A DNA stretch of 15,024 nt. It comes from an uncultured Bacilli bacterium (lineage in GTDB: Bacteria > Bacillota_I > Bacilli_A > RF39 > UBA660). A model generated the notes under the pieces. That model was given only the letters and a program-made list of their open reading frames with translations, did no database searches and was not told the DNA's origin. Location of the stretch: NCBI GenBank assembly GCA_948687865.1, contig CAPQQE010000018.1, positions 1 through 15,024 on the forward strand, given 5' to 3'. Within the stretch, counting starts at the first letter, position 1, and each line of letters begins with the position of its first letter. Positions 1 to 5,475 of this stretch are shown piece after piece. The translations under genes and the position numbers were made by a program.

Positions 1-198
1 AAACAAATAAATGCTATAGATTTTCTACTAGAAAGGGTAGAAATTTAGTCTATCAAAAAGGGGAAAGGACATGTTTGCCCAATACATACAAGAGTAGTAA
101 ATAATCATATTTATAAACATACTTATGTTCCAGAATATACTTGTTCAGAAGAAAATGTATGTACTAACATTGATGATAGTTGTTCAAATAAATTCTAA
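1..198 (+). pseudogene. Unrecognised Cys/His-rich C-terminal frame, broken or of unclear start
   Basis: One frame runs from the window edge to TAA at 196-198 but has an in-frame TAG at 46-48. The part after the TAG encodes about 49 residues with five Cys and five His, including the pieces GHVCPIHTRVV and KHTYVPEYTCSEENVC. It has no ATG, GTG or TTG start in frame. A purine-rich stretch (about 58-69) precedes an ATG at 71, but that ATG is in another frame and stops after eight codons. A strong terminator follows at once, so a transcription unit really ends here. The gene may be broken by a nonsense mutation, or the true start may be hidden by a frameshift. Short His/Cys-rich proteins occur among spore coat proteins, but I cannot assign this one to a family. 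Confidence 0.3.
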
Positions 199-219
199 AA
201 ATTCCATATGGAATTTTTT
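197..219 (+). terminator. Intrinsic terminator
   Basis: A perfect 9-bp stem AAAAATTCC / GGAATTTTT (197-205 with 210-218) closes on the loop ATAT and runs into a T stretch. It overlaps the stop codon of the frame ending at 198. Confidence 0.75.
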
Positions 220-248
220 CTATATTAATACACTTATTTATGATTTTA

Positions 249-257
249 TGGTATAAT
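249..257 (+). promoter_or_regulatory. Extended -10 promoter for the 280 gene
   Basis: TGGTATAAT at 249-257 is a perfect extended -10 (TGnTATAAT). No good -35 is visible. It lies just upstream of the AGGAG ribosome binding site at 267-271 of the gene starting at 280. Confidence 0.6.
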
Positions 258-279
258 TATAGTTATAGGAGAAAAGATT

Positions 280-1032
280 ATGGAAGAACAAATTTATGGA
301 ATTATAAATTCAAATAAAAACTTACCAAATCGTGATAAGGAAATATTAAATACTCTTATAATAAAATTTATGAGATATTTTGATAAGCTGGATATTCCTA
401 TTAATTTTTATATGTTGTTAAGATTATTAAGTAGTATTAGAGTACATGAAAATGAAGAGGATCTAACAAAAAATATAATATATGAATATAATGCTGATAA
501 TAATACAATAATAAGTAAAGTATCAGACGAAAAAAGTAATGGATATAGTAAATTATATTCATATGCGAGTGTTGCTCTAGAAGTTATGAGTACTAATATA
601 GTGGATGGTTTATATACTTCGGGTATTATTTATCAAGATGAAGATGGAAAATCATATGGACATAATATTAATAGTAGACTAAAGGATAGGATTATACTTG
701 ATGTAATAGGTGAGAGTATATATGATGAAGACGTCAAAGATTTTTATTTAGATAAAGTAGACGATTGCTGTACTTTAGATGATTCAATATTCAGTGATAT
801 ATGTTCAATAGTGCTAGCAAAAGATATATATACATATTTTATAAATGGAAGAGGAGATTTGTTTTTTTCATCAATATCAAGTTTTCTTGGAAGTACGCAA
901 GAAACAAAAAATTTTCTTAGCAATATAGATGATCAAAAAAAGAATAAGATTCAAAGAAGAAAAGAATATGATATGGTTATTAATACAATAGTTAAAGATA
1001 ATAATAGTGAATTTTCACGTAAGGTGGCTTAA
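280..1032 (+). CDS. Hypothetical protein, 250 aa
   Basis: I do not recognise this protein. It starts at ATG 280 with AGGAG at 267-271 (8-nt spacing) behind an extended -10 promoter. It is predicted soluble and rather acidic, with no signal peptide or membrane segment. The N-terminal third looks helical (RDKEILNTLIIKFMRYFDKL). A middle stretch holds YASVALEVMSTNIVDGLYTSG and YQDEDGKSYGHNIN, and the C-terminal end is very basic and polar (DDQKKNKIQRRKEYDMV). A Cys pair sits in the segment DKVDDCCTLDD. It stands alone between terminator-like hairpins, so its neighbours do not suggest a function. Codon use matches the flanking genes, which argues for a resident gene. Confidence 0.8.
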   Translation: MEEQIYGIINSNKNLPNRDKEILNTLIIKFMRYFDKLDIPINFYMLLRLLSSIRVHENEEDLTKNIIYEYNADNNTIISKVSDEKSNGYSKLYSYASVALEVMSTNIVDGLYTSGIIYQDEDGKSYGHNINSRLKDRIILDVIGESIYDEDVKDFYLDKVDDCCTLDDSIFSDICSIVLAKDIYTYFINGRGDLFFSSISSFLGSTQETKNFLSNIDDQKKNKIQRRKEYDMVINTIVKDNNSEFSRKVA

Positions 1033-1063
1033 TTTGTAAAAAAATGTCAATATTTTTACAAAT
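1032..1063 (+). terminator. Inverted repeat after the 280 gene, possible weak terminator
   Basis: ATTTGTAAAAA (1032-1042) pairs perfectly with TTTTTACAAAT (1053-1063) around a 10-nt loop. The stem starts at the stop codon. No T run follows the 3' arm, so termination would be weak; an mRNA-end or regulatory role is as likely. Confidence 0.4.
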
Positions 1064-1065
1064 CG

Positions 1066-1094
1066 TTGACTCAAACTTAAATTTAATATATTAT
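1066..1094 (+). promoter_or_regulatory. Sigma A-type promoter of rpoZ
   Basis: TTGACT (1066-1071), a 17-nt spacer and TATTAT (1089-1094) match the housekeeping consensus well. The gene's ribosome binding site GGGGAG follows directly at 1101-1106. Confidence 0.6.
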
Positions 1095-1116
1095 TTTATT
1101 GGGGAGTGTGATAATT

Positions 1117-1311
1117 TTGTATCCATCAATAGATAAAGTATTAAATATTATTCCTTCAAAGTATCAGTTAGTGTATATTGTATCTAAAAGATCAAATCAG
1201 ATGAAGGAAACAAAGCATTATCAGCTTGATGAAAATAAATATGTTTGTTCAAAGAATATAGGGAAGGCATTAGAAGAAGTATCAGAAAACTTAATACACG
1301 TTAAAGAATAG
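1117..1311 (+). CDS. rpoZ: DNA-directed RNA polymerase omega subunit
   Basis: Omega is the small subunit that helps fold and assemble beta-prime in RNA polymerase. The family signature is clear: YPSIDKVLNIIPSKYQLV at the start, then SKRSNQM and, near the end, NIGKALEEV (the family's KPVGKALEEI motif). The length is about 64 aa, as usual for Bacillota. I place the start at TTG 1117, which follows GGGGAG (1101-1106) by 10 nt and gives the expected N-terminus just before YPSID. GTG 1108 and TTG 1099 are in frame but overlap or precede that ribosome binding site. The usual neighbours gmk and priA are absent: the gene has its own promoter and a terminator overlapping its 3' end, so it is a single-gene unit. 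Confidence 0.88.
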   Translation: MYPSIDKVLNIIPSKYQLVYIVSKRSNQMKETKHYQLDENKYVCSKNIGKALEEVSENLIHVKE

Positions 1312-1323
1312 TATTAAGTTTTT
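1286..1323 (+). terminator. Intrinsic terminator of rpoZ
   Basis: A perfect 12-bp stem, AAAACTTAATAC (1286-1297) with GTATTAAGTTTT (1311-1322), closes a 13-nt loop and ends in a T run. The 5' arm lies within the rpoZ coding sequence. Confidence 0.7.
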
Positions 1324-1338
1324 AATTAAAATTACTTA

Positions 1339-1352
1339 CGAACATAGTTTCG
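1339..1352 (+). promoter_or_regulatory. Probable LexA (SOS) box before recX
   Basis: CGAACATAGTTTCG at 1339-1352 matches the Gram-positive LexA/DinR box CGAAC-N4-GTTCG at nine of ten fixed positions. It lies 14 nt before the recX start codon and just before the AGGAGG site at 1357-1362, where bound LexA could block transcription start or early elongation. Such a GC-containing word is rare in this AT-rich DNA. Confidence 0.5.
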
Positions 1353-1366
1353 TTATAGGAGGTAAT

Positions 1367-2107
1367 ATGAGAATACTAAAATATAAAAAATTATCTAAAG
1401 GAAAATATAAGTTGTTTTTTGATAATGGCGAAACTACAATTTTGCATGAAGATATAATAATAAAATATAATTTACTTATTAATAAAGAAATAAATGATAA
1501 TTATAATGATATTATAAGTGATAATAATAATTATATGATATATGATAAAGTATTAAAATACATTAGTATAAAAATGAGATCTGAAATAGAGATTAGAAAA
1601 TATTTGATTAATCAAAAAATAGATCAAAATCTAATTGATGAAATTATATTGAAACTTAGAAATAATAATATATTGAATGATAGAGAATATGTTAGATGTT
1701 ATATATTAGATAAAGTAAAACTAAATAATTACGGATTAAATAAAATAAGAAAAGATTTAATATTATTAAAGTTAGATAATACCATTATAGATGAAGAAAT
1801 TAGCAGTTTTCCTAAAGAAGAGATATTAATAAATCTTTCGAGATCAATAGATAAAAAAATTAAGTTAAATAAAAGTTACGGTGGAGATGTTTTAAAACAG
1901 AGGATAATAAACGAACTTATTAATAAAGGTTATGATAAGGAAGATATAATTAATATACTAAATTCAAAGAATTTAGTAAATGATGAATTATATAATAAAG
2001 AGTATAATAAATTATATAATAAATATAAAAGTAAATATTCGGGCTCTGAATTGGAATATTTTATTAAGCAAAAGTTATATAGTAAGGGATTAAAAAAAGG
2101 CAATTAG
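1367..2107 (+). CDS. recX: Regulatory protein RecX
   Basis: RecX binds RecA filaments and modulates RecA activity in recombination and SOS induction. The family pattern is visible. There is an N-terminal beta-rich segment (KLSKGKYKLFFDNGETTIL). Three-helix repeats follow: first the diagnostic ALxYLxxRxRSExEx region, here VLKYISIKMRSEIEIRKYL (about residues 62-80), then LIDEIILKLRNNNILNDREYV, and then the lysine-rich LNKIRKDLILLKLD. The C-terminal repeats are KQRIINELINKGYDKEDI and YFIKQKLYSKGL. The length of 246 aa is close to Bacillota RecX (about 260). The start ATG 1367 has a perfect AGGAGG at 1357-1362. recA is not adjacent. A LexA-like box lies directly upstream. The gene converges on prsA, with only 8 nt between the two stop codons. 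Confidence 0.88.
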   Translation: MRILKYKKLSKGKYKLFFDNGETTILHEDIIIKYNLLINKEINDNYNDIISDNNNYMIYDKVLKYISIKMRSEIEIRKYLINQKIDQNLIDEIILKLRNNNILNDREYVRCYILDKVKLNNYGLNKIRKDLILLKLDNTIIDEEISSFPKEEILINLSRSIDKKIKLNKSYGGDVLKQRIINELINKGYDKEDIINILNSKNLVNDELYNKEYNKLYNKYKSKYSGSELEYFIKQKLYSKGLKKGN

Positions 2108-2114
2108 ATGCCTT
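2091..2114 (-). terminator. Intrinsic terminator of prsA
   Basis: On the minus strand AAGGCA (2114-2109) pairs with TGCCTT (2102-2097) around a 6-nt loop, followed by a run of Ts (to 2092). It overlaps the 3' end of the convergent recX. In the plus direction the stem is followed by only a poor T run. Confidence 0.7.
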
Positions 2115-2115
2115 C

Positions 2116-3075
2116 TTATTGTTCTTTAACTTCTTTAATGGCGTTATCTATGTATTCTTTATAATCTTTTTTTAGTCTAGAATCATTGAATTTTAACCCA
2201 TTAGATTTTCTAAGTTCACCAAGCGCAGTTATTTGTAAAGTTTTATCTTCTTCTAATTTTTCGTTAACCAAAGTTTTAACGATGTTATCTTTAACATCTT
2301 TCAATTTTGATTTATCTTTTTCACCAGTTTTTAAAATAATATGATATCCGTAACTAGTTTTTACGGGATTTTTTGTATATTTATTAACTTCTAAGTTATA
2401 TGCAGCATCTTCAAATTCTTTTACCATTTCGCCAGTATTAAAGAATCCTAAATTTCCACCATCTTGTGCAGAACCTGTATCATCAGAATTTTCTTTAGCA
2501 AGTTTATCAAAGTCTTCACCTTTATCTAATTTTTTAATTAATTCCTCAGCTTTTTTCTTAGCTTCTTCATCTGTAAGTCCATCTTCTTTGTCTGTATCTA
2601 CTTTAATAAGAATGTGTTTAGCGCTAATATCACCTTTAGTATTTTCTGTATAGTATTTTTTTATTTCATCATCTTTTATATTATTTTTAACATAATCTTC
2701 AATAGCTTTATTTCTTTGATAATTTAATAAAAAATATTCTTTTAATTCATTTTCACTATCATATCCTGCATTTTTTAGTGTCTCATCAAAGTTAGTACTA
2801 TATTGAGCTTTTAATGATTCAATTTGATTTGTTACTTGTTTTTCTATTTCTGAGTCATCCTTATAAACTGTATTTAATATTTCTTTATCTATAATATCAA
2901 TTACAACAGAAATACCATATTTATTCTTTAATTCTTTGTATAATTTATCTGCAGTTATATTGCTTTTATTAATTTTAAATGCAACTTCTTCACCATTTTT
3001 TAATTTTGTATTACCACATCCAGCTAATAATATAGTGCAAATTAAAATTATACTTATTGTTACTATTTTTTTCAT
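2116..3075 (-). CDS. prsA: Foldase lipoprotein PrsA (peptidyl-prolyl isomerase)
   Basis: PrsA is a membrane-anchored chaperone on the outer face of the cell membrane that helps secreted proteins fold by cis-trans isomerisation of prolyl bonds. The N-terminus is a lipoprotein signal: KK, a hydrophobic stretch and the lipobox LLAGC with the lipidated Cys at residue 20. Residues about 149-252 form a parvulin (PpiC) domain: ISAKHILIKV, the helix AKKKAEELIKKLDKGEDF, then GNLGFFNTGEMVKEFEDAA and SYGYHIILKT. Charged helical chaperone segments flank it. The 319-aa length is typical (B. subtilis PrsA is about 290). Start ATG 3075 has AGGAGG at 3091-3086. It is transcribed alone, divergently from the spore-type peptide genes at 3215. 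Confidence 0.92.
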   Translation of the reverse strand: MKKIVTISIILICTILLAGCGNTKLKNGEEVAFKINKSNITADKLYKELKNKYGISVVIDIIDKEILNTVYKDDSEIEKQVTNQIESLKAQYSTNFDETLKNAGYDSENELKEYFLLNYQRNKAIEDYVKNNIKDDEIKKYYTENTKGDISAKHILIKVDTDKEDGLTDEEAKKKAEELIKKLDKGEDFDKLAKENSDDTGSAQDGGNLGFFNTGEMVKEFEDAAYNLEVNKYTKNPVKTSYGYHIILKTGEKDKSKLKDVKDNIVKTLVNEKLEEDKTLQITALGELRKSNGLKFNDSRLKKDYKEYIDNAIKEVKEQ

Positions 3076-3108
3076 AATTATTTATCCTCCTTAATAATGC
3101 ACATATAT

Positions 3109-3137
3109 ATAATAACAAAATAACAAAATAAAAACAA
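3109..3137 (-). promoter_or_regulatory. Candidate sigma A-type promoter of prsA
   Basis: On the minus strand TTGTTT (3137-3132), a 17-nt spacer and TATTAT (3114-3109) lie before the prsA ribosome binding site. The region is extremely AT-rich, so other -10 choices nearby are possible. Confidence 0.4.
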
Positions 3138-3156
3138 TATTTTTAAAAATATAATC

Positions 3157-3184
3157 ACATTATTAGTAGTTTTACCATAAAATA
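3157..3184 (+). promoter_or_regulatory. Sigma K/sigma E-like sporulation promoter
   Basis: AC at 3157-3158, a 17-nt spacer and CATAAAATA at 3176-3184 fit the sigma K consensus AC-N16/17-CATAnnnTA. The -10 also matches the sigma E consensus CATACAnT at all but one position. No sigma A -35/-10 pair is evident here. It precedes two small peptide genes, the first of a sporulation-linked family. Confidence 0.4.
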
Positions 3185-3214
3185 ATGTGAACATGAAAAA
3201 AAGGAGGAATGAAA

Positions 3215-3298
3215 ATGACACACTCATATGGAACAGGTGCTGGTATCATACTAGTACTATTCATACTATTAGTAATAATAATAGGTGCATATATCTAA
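3215..3298 (+). CDS. YjcZ-family sporulation peptide, 27 aa
   Basis: This very short gene has a perfect AAGGAGG at 3201-3207, 7 nt before ATG 3215. The peptide starts THSYGTGAG and continues as one hydrophobic helix (IILVLFILLVIIIGAYI). The Gly/Tyr head plus the helix IxLVLFILLVIIG is the hallmark of the YjcZ family of tiny proteins, known from spore-forming Bacilli and often called sporulation proteins. It probably lies in a membrane. The family's exact role is unsettled. It is the first gene of a two-gene unit behind a mother-cell-like promoter and ends before a second, Cys-rich peptide gene at 3324. Confidence 0.75.
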   Translation: MTHSYGTGAGIILVLFILLVIIIGAYI

Positions 3299-3323
3299 AT
3301 AAATTAAGTTAGGAGGTAATTTC

Positions 3324-3446
3324 ATGGGATGTACAAATACAACATGTAATACTACATGTACACAAACATCACGCGGATGCGGGTATGTAACAATAATAGT
3401 ACTTTATATATTACTTGCTATAATACTTAGTTCATTCGTTTGCTAA
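3324..3446 (+). CDS. Cys-rich single-span peptide, 40 aa, YjcZ-like
   Basis: AGGAGG at 3311-3316 precedes ATG 3324 by 7 nt, and a strong terminator overlaps the stop codon, so the gene is well defined. The N-terminal half is Thr- and Cys-rich (MGCTNTTCNTTCTQTSRGCG, Cys at 3, 8, 12 and 19). The second half is a hydrophobic helix (YVTIIVLYILLAIILSSF) ending in a last Cys. The helix pattern (G-aromatic-xx-IIVL-aromatic-ILL) resembles the YjcZ peptide 26 nt upstream, so the two may be diverged relatives. The four spaced Cys could form disulfides, bind metal or cross-link in a spore layer; that is inference. Confidence 0.65.
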   Translation: MGCTNTTCNTTCTQTSRGCGYVTIIVLYILLAIILSSFVC

Positions 3447-3472
3447 AAAAGTTACAATTAAGTAACTTTTTT
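3445..3472 (+). terminator. Intrinsic terminator of the two peptide genes
   Basis: A perfect 11-bp stem AAAAAAGTTAC (3445-3455) / GTAACTTTTTT (3462-3472) with a 6-nt loop starts within the stop codon of the 3324 gene. Confidence 0.8.
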
Positions 3473-3492
3473 AATAGTTGTTAATTATAAAA

Positions 3493-3521
3493 TTGACATA
3501 TTATCCTTTTTTTGATAGTAT
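3493..3521 (+). promoter_or_regulatory. Sigma A-type promoter of the 3545 gene
   Basis: A perfect -35 TTGACA (3493-3498) is followed after 17 nt by TAGTAT (3516-3521), a fair -10. It separates the downstream gene from the peptide genes, whose transcript ends at about 3472. Confidence 0.55.
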
Positions 3522-3544
3522 ATATCATCGTAAAGAGGTGAATT

Positions 3545-3994
3545 ATGGGAATAGGTGATCAAGAAATGCATGAAATGTATTTAAATGAAGTTTCTCAAAC
3601 AATACAAACTAGTTGTGAAAGTAATAATGATAGTAATACTTGTATAAAAGAAATAAAACTTCCAATGGAATTTGATAAAGACTTATCAAACAAAGTTTTA
3701 AATGATATAGCAAGTAAAATGGTTTTTGGTGAAGTTAATATATATACATATAGTAATGGTCAAATAGATTATGTATATGAAAAGGATGAACTTGTTGATT
3801 ATCTTGAAAGTATAAAATTAATATTAAAAACAGAACAATTATCTAGAAAAGAAAGAAAAGCACTTTTACAATGTAAAACTCAAATCTTAAATGGTGAAAT
3901 ACCTAGATACACTTGTATATATGATAAGGATAATCAAAATATAGATTCAAAATTAGTACTTAGTAATTTAATAGATGATATTTATAAAAAATAA
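3545..3994 (+). CDS. Hypothetical protein, 149 aa
   Basis: I do not recognise this protein. Start ATG 3545 follows AGAGGTG (3533-3539). It is soluble and acidic, with no signal or membrane segment. The N-terminus has two closely spaced Cys (TSCESNNDSNTCIKE), and two more occur later (LLQCKTQ, RYTCIYD). The middle segment NIYTYSNGQIDYVYEKDELVDYLESIK reads as a beta hairpin followed by a helix. It has its own sigma A-type promoter. The insertion sequence begins 7 nt after its stop codon, so the original 3' flank has been displaced, and its last bases are part of an extended imperfect inverted repeat matching the far side of the element (see findings). The C-terminus could therefore have been altered by the insertion. 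Confidence 0.75.
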   Translation: MGIGDQEMHEMYLNEVSQTIQTSCESNNDSNTCIKEIKLPMEFDKDLSNKVLNDIASKMVFGEVNIYTYSNGQIDYVYEKDELVDYLESIKLILKTEQLSRKERKALLQCKTQILNGEIPRYTCIYDKDNQNIDSKLVLSNLIDDIYKK

Positions 3995-4001
3995 AAGGAA
4001 T

Positions 4002-4014
4002 TAAGAACTGATTT
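4002..4014 (+). repeat. IS terminal inverted repeat, transposase 3' side
   Basis: TAAGAACTGATTT, exact inverse of 5268-5280. The similarity continues outward with small gaps to about 3983. Confidence 0.8.
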
Positions 4015-4042
4015 AATAAATTTATACATGAAATAAAAAGTT

Positions 4043-4867
4043 CTAATTATGACTACATCGATAATTAATCGGTGTAGTTTTTAGTTTATTTTTAATTTTT
4101 ATGTTATTATTATAGTATACAAATTGATTTAATGCAATTTGTAGTTCATCAAGATTTTTGGGATAATTGTTCTTGATGAAATCTTTAAACTGACCGTTGA
4201 GTGTTTCTATCCAAGGATTATGAGTACATGTATAAGGTGCCGACATACTTGGAATAAGATTCATTTCAGCGGTTTTTGTATTATATATTCCACTTTTATA
4301 CATTCCTCCACGATATGAATGTAATATCATATCATTAAGTTTATAACCACTATTATTTAACAAGTCTAAATTATATTCTATAAAATCATTGTCTAAGGAT
4401 TTTCCAATACATGATACTAATATTTCTGTACTGTACGCATCAATGAAGAACGAAACATTTTGTTTTCCATCTTCTTCTAATTTTACTTCTGTTGTATCAG
4501 TTGATATAACTTTATAGATATCATCTATATCAATATTTTCAGCTATATTTTGATAAGTATATTTCTTTTCTTCATCTTTAGTAGTTACTGTATATTTACC
4601 TTTATTCTTTTTCTTCTTACGAATCTCTGGTAATTTCATTATGTGACATTTAATTAAAAATGACATGTAATAAGAAATTACTATTCCTTCATGTTCTTGT
4701 AATTGTTCCTTTATTTGTCTATAACCAGCAGTTTCATTTGATAAATCATAATATTTTTTTATTAAAGGTTTTAATGATTGATGATTTAATTCATATCTAT
4801 TTTTGTTATCTTTTCGTTTTAACCATTTATAATAAGCATCTCTTGATATGTCTAATTCTTTGCACAT
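4043..4867 (-). CDS. IS3-family transposase OrfB (DDE catalytic part, Asp-to-Tyr)
   Basis: This is the integrase-fold half of the transposase. It begins with MCKELDISRDAYYKWLKR, has a helical stretch typical of the HTH_21 region, and then the rve catalytic core. The acidic residues are Asp124 in ISTDTTEV and Glu221 in NPWIETLNG. The middle one, normally the Asp of HSDxG, is Tyr185 in HSYRGG (codon TAT at 4315-4313). The 35-residue gap between positions 185 and 221 fits DD(35)E. The end YYNNNIKIKNKLKTTPINYR is the family's usual C-terminus. ATG 4867 has no clear ribosome binding site; the protein is normally made as an OrfAB fusion by -1 frameshifting from orfA, about 384 aa here. A missing catalytic Asp should abolish transposition. 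Confidence 0.9.
   Translation of the reverse strand: MCKELDISRDAYYKWLKRKDNKNRYELNHQSLKPLIKKYYDLSNETAGYRQIKEQLQEHEGIVISYYMSFLIKCHIMKLPEIRKKKKNKGKYTVTTKDEEKKYTYQNIAENIDIDDIYKVISTDTTEVKLEEDGKQNVSFFIDAYSTEILVSCIGKSLDNDFIEYNLDLLNNSGYKLNDMILHSYRGGMYKSGIYNTKTAEMNLIPSMSAPYTCTHNPWIETLNGQFKDFIKNNYPKNLDELQIALNQFVYYNNNIKIKNKLKTTPINYRCSHN
4052..4082 (+). terminator. Inward-facing terminator at the left IS end
   Basis: ACTACATCGAT (4052-4062) pairs with ATCGGTGTAGT (4068-4078) with one T-G pair and a 5-nt loop, followed by TTTTT. It lies within the last codons of orfB and would stop plus-strand transcription coming from the 3545 gene. Confidence 0.6.
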
Positions 4868-4872
4868 TAAAT

Positions 4873-5196
4873 TTATTGCATATTGTTTTTTGAACTTTTC
4901 AATGAATTGGAATTTGTACGTATTTCTTTTCCCAGGAAGGCGTTGAATTTTTTTAATATTTCATATCTCACATTTTCTTCGGTTATTTCTACCTTTTTCA
5001 ATCCTTTTCTCTTTTTAAAACAATTTTCCTCGCCTTCCTGAATGTACTCTCTTATCCATCCATTAATTGTACCTGTGCATTTCTTCCTACCTAAAACAGT
5101 TCTTTCAACTTCCATTTGAGATTTCTTATCAACAAGTACCATTTTTACTGCCTTAATTTTTTCTTCTCTAGTAAAAGTTCTATATTCTCTTGCCAT
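4873..5196 (-). CDS. IS3-family transposase OrfA (DNA-binding part)
   Basis: This 107-aa protein supplies the helix-turn-helix that recognises the IS ends. It opens with YRTFTREEKIKAVKMVL, continues with INGWIREYIQEGEENCFKKR and then NVRYEILKKFNAFLGK, all typical of OrfA of the IS150 group. Start ATG 5196 has an AGGAGG-type site just upstream (about 5213-5208). The zero frame ends soon after the heptamer GGGAAAA (4933-4927). A -1 shift there replaces the tail by KRNTYKFQFIEKFKKQYAIN and leads directly into OrfB, matching the usual joined protein. The gene looks intact. Confidence 0.85.
   Translation of the reverse strand: MAREYRTFTREEKIKAVKMVLVDKKSQMEVERTVLGRKKCTGTINGWIREYIQEGEENCFKKRKGLKKVEITEENVRYEILKKFNAFLGKEIRTNSNSLKSSKNNMQ
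4927..4933 (-). other. Programmed -1 frameshift heptamer of the IS
   Basis: Reading orfA, the sequence G GGA AAA (4933-4927; codons 89-90 are GGA AAA) is a proper X-XXY-YYZ slippery site. Slipping back one base joins orfA to the orfB frame with no intervening stop and restores the standard junction. Confidence 0.65.
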
Positions 5197-5229
5197 TTCA
5201 TTTCCTCCTTATTTAAATTTTATCATATA

Positions 5230-5263
5230 AAAATCTACACGCTTTTTATTTCGTGTAGATTTT
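5230..5263 (-). terminator. Hairpin terminator upstream of orfA, inside the IS end
   Basis: A perfect 12-bp stem, AAAATCTACACG (5230-5241) with CGTGTAGATTTT (5252-5263), has a 10-nt loop. On the minus strand it ends in TTTTT, so it would stop transcription entering from the HIT gene before orfA. IS elements often carry such protection against impinging transcription. Confidence 0.6.
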
Positions 5264-5267
5264 CTTC

Positions 5268-5280
5268 AAATCAGTTCTTA
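5268..5280 (-). repeat. IS terminal inverted repeat, transposase 5' side
   Basis: The inverse copy of 4002-4014. Its outer bases 5278-5280 form the TAA stop of the broken HIT gene. Confidence 0.8.
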
Positions 5281-5408
5281 TTCTCCTTTTATTTTTTTAT
5301 ACACATCCTCAATATCCATTTTAATATCATCATTATAATATGGCATAATATGCATATGGTAATGTTTTACTTCTTGAACATCCCCATTATTCTGTGTTAT
5401 AGTCATGC

Positions 5409-5421
5409 CATCAATATTTAA
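5409..5421. repeat. Direct repeat, HIT interruption, copy 1
   Basis: CATCAATATTTAA, identical to 5463-5475; the two copies are offset by exactly 54 nt. It encodes LNID on the minus strand. Confidence 0.75.
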
Positions 5422-5462
5422 AAACTATAATTATTATTTAAAGAGATATGATGCTTTTAAAT

Positions 5463-5475
5463 CATCAATATTTAA
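5463..5475. repeat. Direct repeat, HIT interruption, copy 2
   Basis: Second exact copy of the 13-bp repeat, marking the promoter-proximal edge of the inserted segment in the HIT gene. The 41 nt between the copies (5422-5462) resemble nothing else I found in the window. Confidence 0.75.

Larger units (their letters stand above)
4002..5280 (-). mobile_element. IS3-family (IS150-type) insertion sequence, 1279 bp, probably inactive
   Basis: The element is bounded by exact 13-bp terminal inverted repeats, TAAGAACTGATTT at 4002-4014 and its complement at 5268-5280. It carries orfA (5196-4873) and orfB (4867-4043) on the minus strand with a -1 frameshift heptamer. Hairpin terminators lie inside both ends. 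Size and gene layout fit the IS150 group. No matching 3- or 4-bp target duplication is visible outside the repeats (left GAAT, right TTCT). The second catalytic Asp is replaced by Tyr. It lies between the unknown 3545 gene and the broken HIT gene, whose stop codon is supplied by the right repeat. Confidence 0.85.

Noticed and set aside
1099..1116. Earlier TTG/GTG starts for rpoZ
   Set aside because: They lie before, or directly against, the GGGGAG ribosome binding site, whereas TTG 1117 has proper spacing.
4660..5421. Plus-strand open frames opposite the transposase and HIT genes
   Set aside because: They are antisense to clear coding regions, have Phe/Leu/Tyr-rich low-complexity translations and lack ribosome binding sites.
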